64,000 nucleotides of DNA, from contig CM041089.1 in assembly GCA_023079485.1 (NCBI GenBank), forward strand, positions 12,725,001-12,789,000. The letters run 5' to 3'. This document shows positions 46,829 through 57,059 of this stretch, in pieces (the stretch's first letter is position 1; every line of letters begins with the position of its first letter). A model generated the notes under the pieces. It saw only the letters and a list, made by a program, of their open reading frames with translations. It did no database searches and was not told the DNA's origin. The stretch comes from Archilochus colubris. Its lineage: Eukaryota > Chordata > Aves > Apodiformes > Trochilidae. The translations under genes were made by a program, and so were the position numbers.

Positions 46829-49800
46829 TTATTTGTGGTGGCTCTCCAGCTTACCTGGAGACAGGAAACTTCCCAAATCTGACAGAATCTTCCTCAGGTT
46901 TGCTGATGTTGTGGTCAAGCAGTCCTGCAATGCCTTTCAGTGGTAAGTCTTCAAGTTGACACACTGGTAGTGAAAAAAAAAATAAATATATAAAGGCAAA
47001 AAGCAGTGCCAGGAGGATGCACCAGGCAGGAAACTCAGTCATCTGCTGTCAGGACAGGACAGAGGGACATGAGCTATGGTGACACCAGGCAGCACAGCCC
47101 AGCAATGCCATGGGATCATAGAATCATAGAATTGGCTGGGTTGGAAGGGACCTCAGAGATCATCAAGTCCAACCCTTGATCCACTCCTGCTGCAGTTCCC
47201 AGCCCATGGCACTCAGTGCCACATCCAGGCTCTTTTGAAAGATCTCCAGACACGGAGAATCCACTACTTCCCTGGGCAGCCCATTCCAATGCCTGATCAC
47301 CCTCTCCAGAAAGAAATTCTTTCTCATCTCCAACCTAAACCTCCCCTGGCACAACTTGAGACCCTGCCCTCTTGTCTTGCTGAGAGTTGCCTGGGAAAAG
47401 AGCCCAACCCCCCCCTGGCTCCAACCTCCTTTCAGGGAGTTGGAGAGAGTGATGAGGTCTCCCCTGAGCCTCCTCTTCTCCAGCCTCAACACCCCCAGCT
47501 CCCTCAGCCTCTCCTCATAGGGCCTGTGCTCGAGTCCCTTCACCAGCCTGGATGTGACACAGGGCATCCTGCTCAGGTGGACCTGCTGATAAAAATGGAA
47601 CAAAGATGGTTAAAAGCCACTTTGCTGATTTTTAAAGCAAGGGTTGGTTATCTGAAGCAGTTACCTTCAAGTTTGGTGTGTGATGTCAGGGTGTTACTGA
47701 AAAGCTTGGCCCTCCATAGCCTCCAGTAAATGTTAGTGCTGTAGCAGAGCAGGGTAAGAGGAGGCTGGGTGGCAGCAGACAGGCACTGTCAGGCTGCCTG
47801 ACAGGAGCTTTGGTCACTGGAGACTTCACACGCCAAGAACACATCAGTGTCAGCCACGCCTGAGTTCTCAGACATTTGTTACTGCTGCTGCAAAATGAAG
47901 ATATCTCAAATATTTCCCCCAACAAGCTTGGTTTGGGAAACTGAACGCTTCAGAGGGGGAATGTCCCATCCTTTTCACATCATGAGCTGTAGCCTAAACC
48001 ACCTCCTCAGCTTGTGAGACATGAAAAAATGTTGATGGCATTCAAAGGGGTCAGTAAAATAATGCAGAGTTCAGGGCAGTGTTGGGCAAGCCACTGGTCT
48101 TCCCATGCTCTTGGCAGAAGGGGAAGAACTGAGTCAGTCTGGGTCCCAGAGCAGCCACACAGTGGGGCTCTCTCCCCCCCTCTCACAAAGGTCTCAAGGT
48201 GTTTTTTGGTGCTTCATGAAGCCAACTGTGAGAAGAGGCTGTGTCCAGCTCTGCCAGCATTCAGACAAGAGTCCTGGACCAAACCTAACCTGACCTGATG
48301 GCTCGGCTCTCTCCTTGCCCATGTGAGAAGCCATCCCAGGTGCCTCCAAGTGGGGAGCCAGGCTGTGCCCAGCTACACACTCACCTTGCAACAACTTTCC
48401 ACCTCTTTAATTCTGCCATATGTGATTGAAATCAAGCCAAGAGGCTCAGAGAGACCTGTGTGAGGTGGGGCACCAGAGCAGGAAACTGTGTCCAACAGCT
48501 CAAAAGATGAGCTAGAACACAAGCCTCTTTTTTTCCTTATTTTTGGTAACCAAACCAAACACCTACAAAATGTCCAAGAGTGGAAAACATACTCCATCCA
48601 GCCTGCTGGGGAGAGACAGAGCCAAACAGTTCCACCCCTTCCTCTCCCCAGTTTTTAATCCCAGTATTGAACTAAGAGCCTGAAGACCTCCTAAGCAGGT
48701 TGGCACAAACCCTCCCTTATTTGGCTGCCTCTTCCAGAGCACAACCCAGGACCAGCTTACTGGAAATGACATCTTTTTTTCCCCAGCCCCTCGTGGAGAC
48801 AGCTCCAGGATTGTCTGCAGCAGTTTATAACATGTAATGGTAACACACTGAGTCAGGGGGATGAGACATTTCAAGCTGCTTAGGAAAAAAAGAGTCTGAG
48901 TCAGATAAATATTAGTAAATTGAGCAAGTGGGACTACGTGATATTGCTGATTAATGCATGGCTTGCGTAGGTTACCAAAAAAAAAAAATCTCACAGATTG
49001 AGCAAAGATGCTCCTGCTGCTGCCCTTGTTTAAATTAACCCCCAAATTCCAGCCTTGCTGCATTTCATTTGCTGCAATCATTAAACAAACAACCTTGGTG
49101 GCCTTCGTCTTCCTGGCTGAGACTTTTCTAAATGAGCTTCTCCTAAGGGAAGAGTTTCACCTGAACTTGGTCATCTTGAAGAAAAGACCTAAATAGTGCA
49201 AAAATGAGGCTGAGCACCCTCCCAAGGTATCTCCCCTGATGGGCCCCATGTCCTTCCAGGAGGTCCTTACCTGCAGAGGGACCAGCAGCCACCACTTGAC
49301 CAGTGAAGTTACTGGGGGACCCAATGGTACCAGTTTGTCCCAGGACATTTCTGAAGGAGGAGAATAACAAAAAAAAAAAATTCACAGAGATATTCTGGAT
49401 TAGTTTAGTTAAAAAAAAACACAACACAACAAAGCAAAACATTGTAAGGAATATGAAAATGGGGAAAAATGGAAAAAAAAATATGAGAAGCATGAAGAAA
49501 AGGCTGCTCCTCACAACCTTTCCACAGTAGCAACACAAACCCTTCACTTACTGCTGCTTAGGAGATTTTTGAGTCAAGTTTCCAAGGGGATCCAGTGGTC
49601 ACTCTCTGAGCTCCAGCTCTCTGCCTGTGGCTGCAGCCAATGTCCTAATGCAGACTTGGAGGGTAACAATGAACAAATCAAGAGCATGTGTTTCTCTGTT
49701 ACTGATCAGATTCAGCTGGCAGGATTACTCTGCCAGTCCTGTAAACCAGCTTTTTTTCCCTAGAGATGTCACGTTCAGATCATTAGAATAAAAGTTTTAT

Positions 49801-51446
49801 GGCCTGGAGTCTCCACTTTCCTCTGCTGCTGAGATGCTGGCGTGACACCAGTGAAATCAGGGATCCTCTCTCAGGGACAGATGCACAGCTTTGGGATGGC
49901 AGAGCAATGCCAGGAATGAAACCACGATGGCAGTGGGAACACTGGTCCCCTGCAATGACTGATAGCTGCAGAGTGATCTCCCACATCTCCTGGGGAGGGA
50001 GATGCCACATCAGGGACAGGCAGAGACCTCAGAGACGAAAGGCATCTTGCAGGGAAGCAAGCAGGTCCTTCCAGTGGGCACGGGGGAGAGGAACAGCAGA
50101 GGTCAAGCACCAAAACTCCATTTCCTTGCCTTTTTTTTCTCTGTGTGAGCCCTATCCATCCTCCCCCAGACCTGCCTGGCTCTGCACTGTGTTGCCATGA
50201 CTCACGTAGCTAAGGCAACCAGATGTTGTTAGCTGCAGGGTACTTGATGACTCTGACTCTGAAACCATCAAATCATTTCTCTGGAGCAGGCACCCACTTA
50301 AGAAACCAGTGCCATGACAGAGTCACAGGCCCAGCCTGCAAAAACTGGTGCTCCCAGCCCATCCATCGAGGCTGAGTGTGGCCTCCCCACCCCCTTGAAA
50401 AATTCTGACCCACAACATACACACACTCATGGACAAGTGTCCCCCTGCAGTGACCAAAGGCTCTTCCCTCTGCCTGGGTGAGGAATGCCAAATTGCCACA
50501 CAGGCATTTAAAAATGCCCTTTCTAGAACAGAAATTTCTTTGGGGGGAAGTGGAGAGGAGTACCAGAGTTCCTGAGGAGTACAGGAAGGAGGAGATGGCC
50601 ACTTGGGATGAGGCTCCAGCACCTTTCCCATCACATCCCCCCAGCTACCACTCCCCACTGTGCTGGTTTCCTTCCTATCCATGAAGACAAATCCCTGAAT
50701 TTCCAAATTCCTGCAGGTTTCTGGTATTCAGGGAGTTAACCAAGGACTGGTACCTGGTGACCTTTTCAGTGGGACCTCATGCACTGCTGGAGCAAAGGCA
50801 TGGATGGACACCTGGGGAGTTGGCAGGAAAAAACAATCTCCTCTTTTGCTCTCTGGTAACACACCAAAACTCAACCAAACTAAACAAAAACTCCAGAGAG
50901 CAGCAGGTTTCTCCAAGCCACCAGCCCTAGCTTGGACAGAGACAGCAGCAGCTCAGTCACCACCTGAGTTGCAATCAGCCAGAGCTCCTATTAGCTAAAG
51001 CTGGGTTGTGGCTTTTAATTATCAAAGGCAAACACTGCCTACACAGACCCAAACTGCCCTCTGTCACTTGTCCTGAGCTTCAGTCCCAGGGTACAGCTCC
51101 ATTGCTTCTCCCACCCCTACCCCTAAATGCACTGGAGACGAAATTATCACTCTGCTGCCAGCTCCTCACCCGAGTCATTAACCCATATTATTTAAAAACA
51201 AGCTAATAAACACATTTTTTTTCTTTTTCCAAGCAGAGCTGTTGCTATAGACGTGCAACAGTAGTGAGCACTTACCACGGCATGCACTACGATTGGGGTT
51301 GAGATGCTTGTGAGTATTGCTGTGTTGCCCAGGTCAGATTGCTCTGAGCATCTTGAAGCTCTCCTTTCTTTCCTGAGATGTGTTCCATGCTTCAGCCTGG
51401 CTGCCCACTTGGAGTCCAGTTAGAGTCACATTTGCTTTCTGGCTCT
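46829..51446 (-). other. Possible unannotated minus-strand spliced transcript
   Basis: Five minus-strand segments have good splice signals: 51276-51444, 49271-49350, 48385-48455, 47665-47738 and 46855-46963. Acceptors follow pyrimidine tracts (for example TCTCCTCCTTCAG) and donors are GTAAGT, GTAAGG, GTGAGT, GTAACT and GTAAGC. Segment 2 joins segment 3 in frame, and segment 4 joins segment 5 in frame, but 3 to 4 meets a stop at once and segment 1 is closed in all frames. AATAAA (minus strand of 46828-46833) lies just after segment 5. I recognise no protein family. It may be a non-coding RNA, a decayed gene or chance. Confidence 0.2.
47114..47551 (-). mobile_element. CR1 LINE 3' end, copy C
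   Basis: The minus strand carries the end of CR1 ORF2 in one open frame, from [20 protein letters not shown] through [20 protein letters not shown] to KGWT, and the tail ATTCTATGATTCTATGATC. The plus strand extends further 5' than copies A and B, to CTCGAGTCCCTTCACCAGCC. The intact frame suggests a young insertion. Confidence 0.93.
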
Positions 51447-53639
51447 GTAAAGGTAAAGAGGCTTTAAAATCCACCTTATGACATTTTTTCAGGGTCACAA
51501 TGCCAGAGACCTAAAATTCTGGCATTTTAATGCACTGCATTTTCCTTTTATGTGGTTATCTGCTCCAGTCCATGCTGTATAAAAAAGCAGAGCCCTTCCA
51601 CTATGTACGTGCACTGGAAACTAAGGTCCCTGGTCTGTAAAAACTCAGCTTTATCTACACTGTGAGCAATTTCCTCTCATTTTTTCCCTTAATAACTTTC
51701 AATTTTTCTATCAGTTTAAACTCAGACAGTGCTAAGACACGCTGATTATGGTGACAGTGAGGGGAGGCTTTGAATTTTTCAAAATGATGGATAAATTCAT
51801 AAGGAAAAAAAAAAAAAAGCAACCAGATGAAAGCAAAAGCAGAAAGACAGAGACCAAAGCAGACTGCTGACCCTGCATCCACAGATGAGAATTTAATTTA
51901 AAAGTGAATTCAGGTTTTTTTTTTGTTTTTTTTTTTTTTTAACTGGACCTTTTGAAGCAAGGTGTGCACAAACATGCCAAGTCCTGCAGCCTTTCCACAC
52001 CAGGAGCCTTCCTCCAGATGTTCCTTGTTCATGACTTGCTGCCTTGCTTTGTTTTTTTTTTGCTCTTTTTTGAAGTGGTGTCCCATTTCCTGTGCACAAA
52101 GAGCATTCCCTGTTGTGTTTTAGAGCCAAATTAAAATACCATAATGATTTTTGCTTAAGACACAGCTCTAATCCTGGCTGGCTCCAGCTCCCTTATTCCT
52201 ATGGGGGCCTTTTGGGCAGGAACTTGCTGGTTTACAGAGCAGAACAGAGCAGAGCATTTGTCCAGAAAACATAGCTGTGCAAAACAGACTACAGCACACT
52301 AAAAAATGAGCTATAATGTTGGCTTTCAGGGACGAGTCTGCAGCTCTTCATGCCAGGACATATGGTCTGAGGCCACTCCCCTGTTCCACCAGCACTGATG
52401 GCCAGCATGGTCTTCCAGGAGTGGTCCCCATCCCATCCCAAGAAACCCAGCCAAACCAACCCCTGCTCTTCAATCCATCCCAAGAGCATCACACAGACCC
52501 CTGCTTTGTTCTGGCCCTCCCCACAGATGTGCTGTGGATTATCAAAGCAGGGCTGTATGCTCCAGCTGATGAGTGATTTGCAGCGGAAACAGGTTTGGCT
52601 GTAGCTCTAATTTGTTCCCAAGAATGGGCTTCTGACCCTGCTGAAGTCTCTGGGAAGGCTGCCAAGCTCTTCAAAGGGGCCAGGCCTCTCTTTGTAAACT
52701 TACCTCTGGGGTTTGGCTTGCAAACACCTGTAGAGGTGTTGGTCATTCAAGAAAAACCGTGGAGGGGAAGAGAGCTCAAAGTCCAAAGCACAAAGTATGT
52801 AGCTAAGCAAATACTGCTGGGGTAGCAGGATGAATAAGTTCATTAAACACAGCCTTGCCCTCAGCTGCAAGCATCAAGGCAATGGCTAGGAAGTTGGATC
52901 AGCCCTGTGTCAACTATCATAAAAGGGTGGCAAGATGAATGGGGTGCAAGAGGAAGGAACAGGCTTGCACGTGCTCCTTAAATACCACTTCCAGCTTCCA
53001 AAGACTTTTCTGATCTCCCCGTGGCAATGGGCACTGGCCAGACTGTAACAAACTGTGGTGGCTTCCCTGTGAGGAAGGAGTGGGCTGGGGGAAGAAAACG
53101 GGATAAATTGCATGGGACAACAAAAAAGATAAGAGGGAGCAGTGCTAATGCAAAACTGGAGAGGTGAGGTGCCCAAAGGATGCAGGAAGGGCTCACGCTG
53201 ATGGTGTAGACCTGGCTGGATGTGGGGGCTCAAAGGAACTCAGAGGCTTTGCCAGGCCATGGCTGAGCCTCTTGGGGCAACCAGGGGCTAGGGCCTGAAC
53301 TAGATACCCATGGGGTGCCTGAGACAGCGCTGGGACAGACCCGATGTGGCACAGACACCTGGGCCCAGGACCACAGGTTTGGGGCTCATCATGCACCCCA
53401 GAGTGGACCAGAGCTGTGGCAGGGAGTGCTCAAAGGGGCGAGACCGGGGTCCATTATGTCCCAGCAGCCCCATCCTCACCGTGCTGGGCAGAGGAAACAC
53501 ACAGGGGAGGGACGGGAGGAGGGGGGAAACTGGGGTCCCCTGACGGGATGGCGGCGGCCCCCCTGCCCACGACGGCAGCAGAGATGTGGCTGACACCCAC
53601 CTCCCCACACCCAGCCCTCCAGCCCAGGTTCCCCCCTCC

Positions 53640-54345
53640 CTCTGCTTCCGGGGTCCCCCCCGCCGACCCCCACAACCCAGCGCCGTCGGGCGGAGCGGGC
53701 GGGGAGCGCGGCCCCGGGGGGACGGGCGGGAGGCGGAGCGGCGAGGGGGCGGCGGGCCGGGCTCCCCGGGGGAGGCACCGGAAGGCGCCCGGCGCTGATT
53801 CATTGCAATAAATTGTTCCCGACGCGGCGAGGTTCGGTCATCGCCGCCCGAGACGGAGTCGGAGCCGGAGCTGCAGCCGGAGCAGCAGCGGAGCCGCCGC
53901 CGGAGCAGCCGAGGAGGGAGGATGAAGATGCAAGCCGAGATTATCCGCAAGGGCGAGCTGGAGAAGCGGAGCGACAGCCTTTTCCAGCTCTGGAAGAAGA
54001 AGCTGGTGGTGCTGACCAAGGACAGCCTCAGCCTCTTCCCCGACGGGCACAAGCGGGCCAAGGGCAAGGAGCTGGGCTTCGGCTCCATCCTCAAGGTGGA
54101 CTGCGTGGAGCGCACGGGCAAGTACATCTACTTCACCATTGTCACCAAAGACCGCAAGGAGATTGACTTTCGGTGCCCGGATCAGAGCTGCTGGAACGCC
54201 TCCATCACAATGGCCCTCATCGACTTCCAGAACAAGAGGGCCATCCAGGACTTCAAGAGCCGCCAGGAGATGGAGCAGGCGGCGGGCGCCCAGGAGCGGC
54301 GGATGGCCCGGGCGCCCTGAAGCCCCCCCTGCCCGCCCCAGGTGA
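53640..54345. promoter_or_regulatory. PHLDA2: PHLDA2 CpG island and promoter
   Basis: CpG density rises sharply at about 53640 and stays high through the coding exon. GC boxes (GGGCGG at 53689 and 53722) precede an AT-rich island, ATTCATTGCAATAAATTG at 53798-53815, which could act as a TATA-like or C/EBP-type element. Transcription probably starts near 53840. Confidence 0.65.
53922..54320 (+). CDS. PHLDA2: PHLDA2: pleckstrin homology-like domain family A member 2
   Basis: PHLDA2 (also IPL or TSSC3) is a small cytoplasmic protein that is nearly all PH domain and binds phosphoinositides. In mammals it is imprinted, maternally expressed and limits placental growth. The single coding exon gives 132 residues. 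The first ATG has A at -3, and [20 protein letters not shown] aligns with the human start MK...[10 protein letters not shown]. The PH domain covers about residues 8-100: [53 protein letters not shown] and [19 protein letters not shown]. Human is about 152 residues because of an Ala/Pro-rich tail; here the tail is short ([15 protein letters not shown]). A second ATG is at codon 3. Its downstream neighbour SLC22A18 is convergent, as in mammals. Confidence 0.95.
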   Translation: MKMQAEIIRKGELEKRSDSLFQLWKKKLVVLTKDSLSLFPDGHKRAKGKELGFGSILKVDCVERTGKYIYFTIVTKDRKEIDFRCPDQSCWNASITMALIDFQNKRAIQDFKSRQEMEQAAGAQERRMARAP

Positions 54346-54871
54346 GCCCCTCCACAGCCCCCACCAAGCTTCTGCTTGGCCTTTAATTTATTTTTAAAAT
54401 TTTTAATGTTTTTTTTTTAATATTTATCACTACCCCTTTTCACCCTCCGCCTCACGGCCCTCTTTGGGAAATCAGACGGGCAGGGCTCCCCTCGCCCCGC
54501 TCACCCCCGATTTACCGGAGGGACCCCCCGGCCCCCACCGCTCTCCGGCCGCACCCCGAAACCGGGACGCGCTGCCCGCCCGCTTCATCCCAAGAGTTTC
54601 GGGGCTCACTCCCCTTACCTGCTGCGGCGCTGGGAATTTCTGTCGGGAGCAGGGCTTGTGCAGGGCGCCGGGAAGGGTGGTTGTCGGGTGAGGAGAGAAC
54701 AAATGGCACTGGAGGGTCCTTCCCGTATAGAATTTGCTAAAAATACAATAGCCGCGAGAATAAATGCTGAACGCTTACTCGCCCTTTTAGCCCTCCCCCA
54801 AATCCATTTATTTTTTTTTTCCCCTGACATCTTGATAATGTAACTAACCTGCTTTTTCTTGCTGCTTTTAG
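54342..54871 (+). other. PHLDA2: PHLDA2 intron in the 3' UTR
   Basis: The donor CCCCAG/GTGAGC lies 21 nt after the stop and the acceptor TTGCTGCTTTTAG ends at 54871. The intron is 530 bp. Human PHLDA2 also has its only intron just after the stop codon. Confidence 0.75.
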
Positions 54872-55295
54872 AGCATACCACTGGATGAGAAACCAGATCA
54901 AGTGTCTTGGACTGAAATGGGACAGGGTACCAATGAAGCAAAGCGAAGAAGAGAGCTGGAAGCAGCTTGGTTTTCTCCGAGCCCGTTGAGGCTGCTGAGC
55001 AAAGAGCCCTGAGCTTTGCCTGAGATGCATTTAAAGAAAAACCAAAGACTTTCATAAAGGACTTCTGGCAAAGTGTTCACGTGTTTTGAGTGGGACAGCT
55101 TTGCAAACAATTATCTTCTATTTATGAGACGCAAGGAAGATTCAACACTGACTGGTGGTGTTAAACACAGTTTAAATTATTTGTAGTATCTATATTTGTA
55201 TTTATTTTGATGAATGTCTTTCAGCAGTTACTGGTCTTAATATTGCTTTTGCATTAATATGTCCATTCCAAATAAATTACTTGAAATGTTCACTT
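54872..55295 (+). terminator. PHLDA2: PHLDA2 exon 2: 3' UTR and poly(A) signal
   Basis: A non-coding terminal exon. AATAAA is at 55271-55276, followed by a T-rich stretch. TATTTATTTTG at about 55199 is an AU-rich word often linked to unstable mRNA. A frame on the opposite strand here is not a gene. Confidence 0.75.
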
Positions 55296-56780
55296 TTTAT
55301 TACTATACTCAGGGCTGCAGTAACTTTTGTTGACATGTTTGTGGAGTGGGCAGTGGTGTAGTGGCTTCAAAAGAGTGGGCAAGCTCTGCTTTTCTGTGCC
55401 CTGGACTGGGCAGTAATGGGAGGCTGAGGAAGCCCAGATAAACCCTTTGTGTTTGACCTTGTCTCCCAACCATGCCGGGTAAGTGTGCTGAGGTCTAATT
55501 CTGGTCAGTGGTGGAAATAGACAAGCCTGCCACAACTTGAGCAAGTGCCACTTTGGAAATGCTTCCCTGCATAGTCAAATAATGGTGGCCACAGAAGGCT
55601 CAAGACTCCCTGTGACAGTACAATGTTCTTTGCTCGTGTCCATGTCCTCCCCCAGCCCCTGTAGCTTTAGTGCTGTCCTAAGGCAGAAAACTGGATTTTT
55701 GGTTTTGGAACAACACAGCTCTGACACTTCATGGGATTGCTCAGCTTTACAACAAAGGAAGGTGAACTCCTCACTTTCTCTTCTTCCTCCACCTCTACAG
55801 TCTCTAGCTTAATTTCTTCAGGATAATTGGGAAGTATGGAGATGGCCTTTTTTTTCTTTTTTTTTGATAGCTCCTGGACCAGAAGCTTGGAGAAAGAAGC
55901 AGCTAATTTCTTTTTATGTATTTATCTATTTAGTTTTGATAAAACTACTGAGGTTTTATCTTGTGAGGCTCAATTCTGGCTGCCTAACCTGGGCTTCCTC
56001 AAGAGCAATGGTGCAGTGTCTGAGTCAGCTCCAGCTGCCAGGACTACGAGCTCAGCAGGCAAAGTGCACCCTTCTAAATGCTCCAACTTGAGCAAACTTG
56101 ATGGTTCCAATCAGGTAATTTGCCCTTCCAATATCAGGGCACTTCTTGGAGGAGACTTTGTACTGGAGGAAGTTGCAAAGTGTCATTAGAGGGAGGCTGT
56201 GAGGGACATGGTACAGGGGAAATAATAATAAAAAAATGCTGGCAGGACAGCTGACCCTGTTTTCTGGGAGCAGCAGGGAAAGTCTGGCAGTGCAGTGAGC
56301 TCTGGGGGGCTTTGCAGCCTCCTGGCAGCCAAAGTGCTGCCTCCAGCCTCCTGGAGGGGCAGGGCTGAGCTATGGAGGTAGCAAATGTTAGCCCAGAGTG
56401 TTCAAAAGCTTTTGGCCTCGGTTCCCCTCCAGCAGCAGAATGCCAGAGGTGCCTTTAATGCCGCAAAGAGACACTCAAAGGCTGATGTGTTTTACCCCAG
56501 TTTTCCTTGGTACCAGTGCAGGGAGTGTGAAATGAAAGGCCAGAGAAGAGGGACTGGCTCCTTATTACCTTAGTTTTGGTGAATCCAAGCAGGAATGCTG
56601 ACTGAAACAGCTGAGGATCTTGCCTTGCCTGCAATGACAGTCACTGCTGTGGAGTGGAACATGATAGCTCCCAGGGTCCTGCAGATGCCAGCTGCTCCAG
56701 CACTGCTCCAAGGCTTTTGCAAACTGATCTGTGTCTTACTCTAGCTGCAAATGATGAAAGGCAATGTATTGTTCAAATGG
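55296..56780. other. PHLDA2-SLC22A18 convergent spacer
   Basis: About 1.5 kb between the poly(A) sites of two convergent genes. I see no gene, mobile element or notable repeat. Confidence 0.65.
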
Positions 56781-56781
56781 T

Positions 56782-56871
56782 TTTATTTCACATTTACGGA
56801 ATAAAAAATAAAACACAAGACCAACTTCGTTTCTATGGGAAAAGTAAGGGGGTTGCTTGCTTGCGATGGAA
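56782..56871 (-). terminator. SLC22A18: SLC22A18 3' UTR and poly(A) signal
   Basis: On the minus strand AATAAA lies at 56787-56782, about 85 nt after the stop codon at 56874-56872. The 3' UTR would be about 100 nt. Confidence 0.65.
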
Positions 56872-57059
56872 TTATTGGCTTTTCAGCTCTCTCAGTGGGA
56901 TTTTACTCTTTAAGAGGTAAACAAACAAACCTATATTCACAATTAGCTGTAAATAGCCAAAGGAAGAAACTCCAAATTGTTTGTATAAAACACCCCCGAT
57001 GGTCGGGCCCACTGTCCGGGTCAAGGGCTGCACCGAGGCACAAATCCCAAGCATGGTAC
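56872..57059 (-). CDS. SLC22A18: SLC22A18 last coding exon
   Basis: On the minus strand, acceptor CCCCCTAG precedes GTACCATGC. It encodes (G)TMLGICASVQPLTRTVGPT, IGGVLYKQFG, one hydrophobic helix LQLIVNIGLFVYLL and a basic tail, then TAA. Confidence 0.93.

Larger units (their letters stand above)
33600..53400. other. 20-kb NAP1L4-PHLDA2 intergenic region
   Basis: No recognisable protein gene on either strand. GC content rises to the right. Supported contents are simple repeats (37683-37748, 39279-39379, 40116-40905, 42589-42667), an inverted-repeat element with a nested CR1 (41187-42398), a second CR1 (47114-47551), a homeodomain-motif cluster (39583-39690) and tentative minus-strand exons (46829-51446). 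The longer open frames, up to 198 codons, lack recognisable domains. Confidence 0.6.

Noticed and set aside
47163..47603. A 146-codon minus-strand frame as a host gene
   Set aside because: Its residues are the C-terminal end of CR1 ORF2. It is a mobile-element remnant.
48563..49081. A 172-codon minus-strand open frame
   Set aside because: No recognisable domain. It includes a poly-T tract read as phenylalanines and does not join the candidate splice sites nearby.
49143..49547. A 134-codon minus-strand frame with a hydrophobic N-terminus
   Set aside because: The hydrophobic part is a poly-pyrimidine acceptor tract read as protein. Only the 80-nt segment 49271-49350 has splice support, and it is listed as tentative.
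53300..54127. A 275-codon minus-strand open frame opposite PHLDA2
   Set aside because: It is antisense to the PHLDA2 CpG island and coding exon. GC-rich DNA lacks stop codons on the opposite strand by chance.
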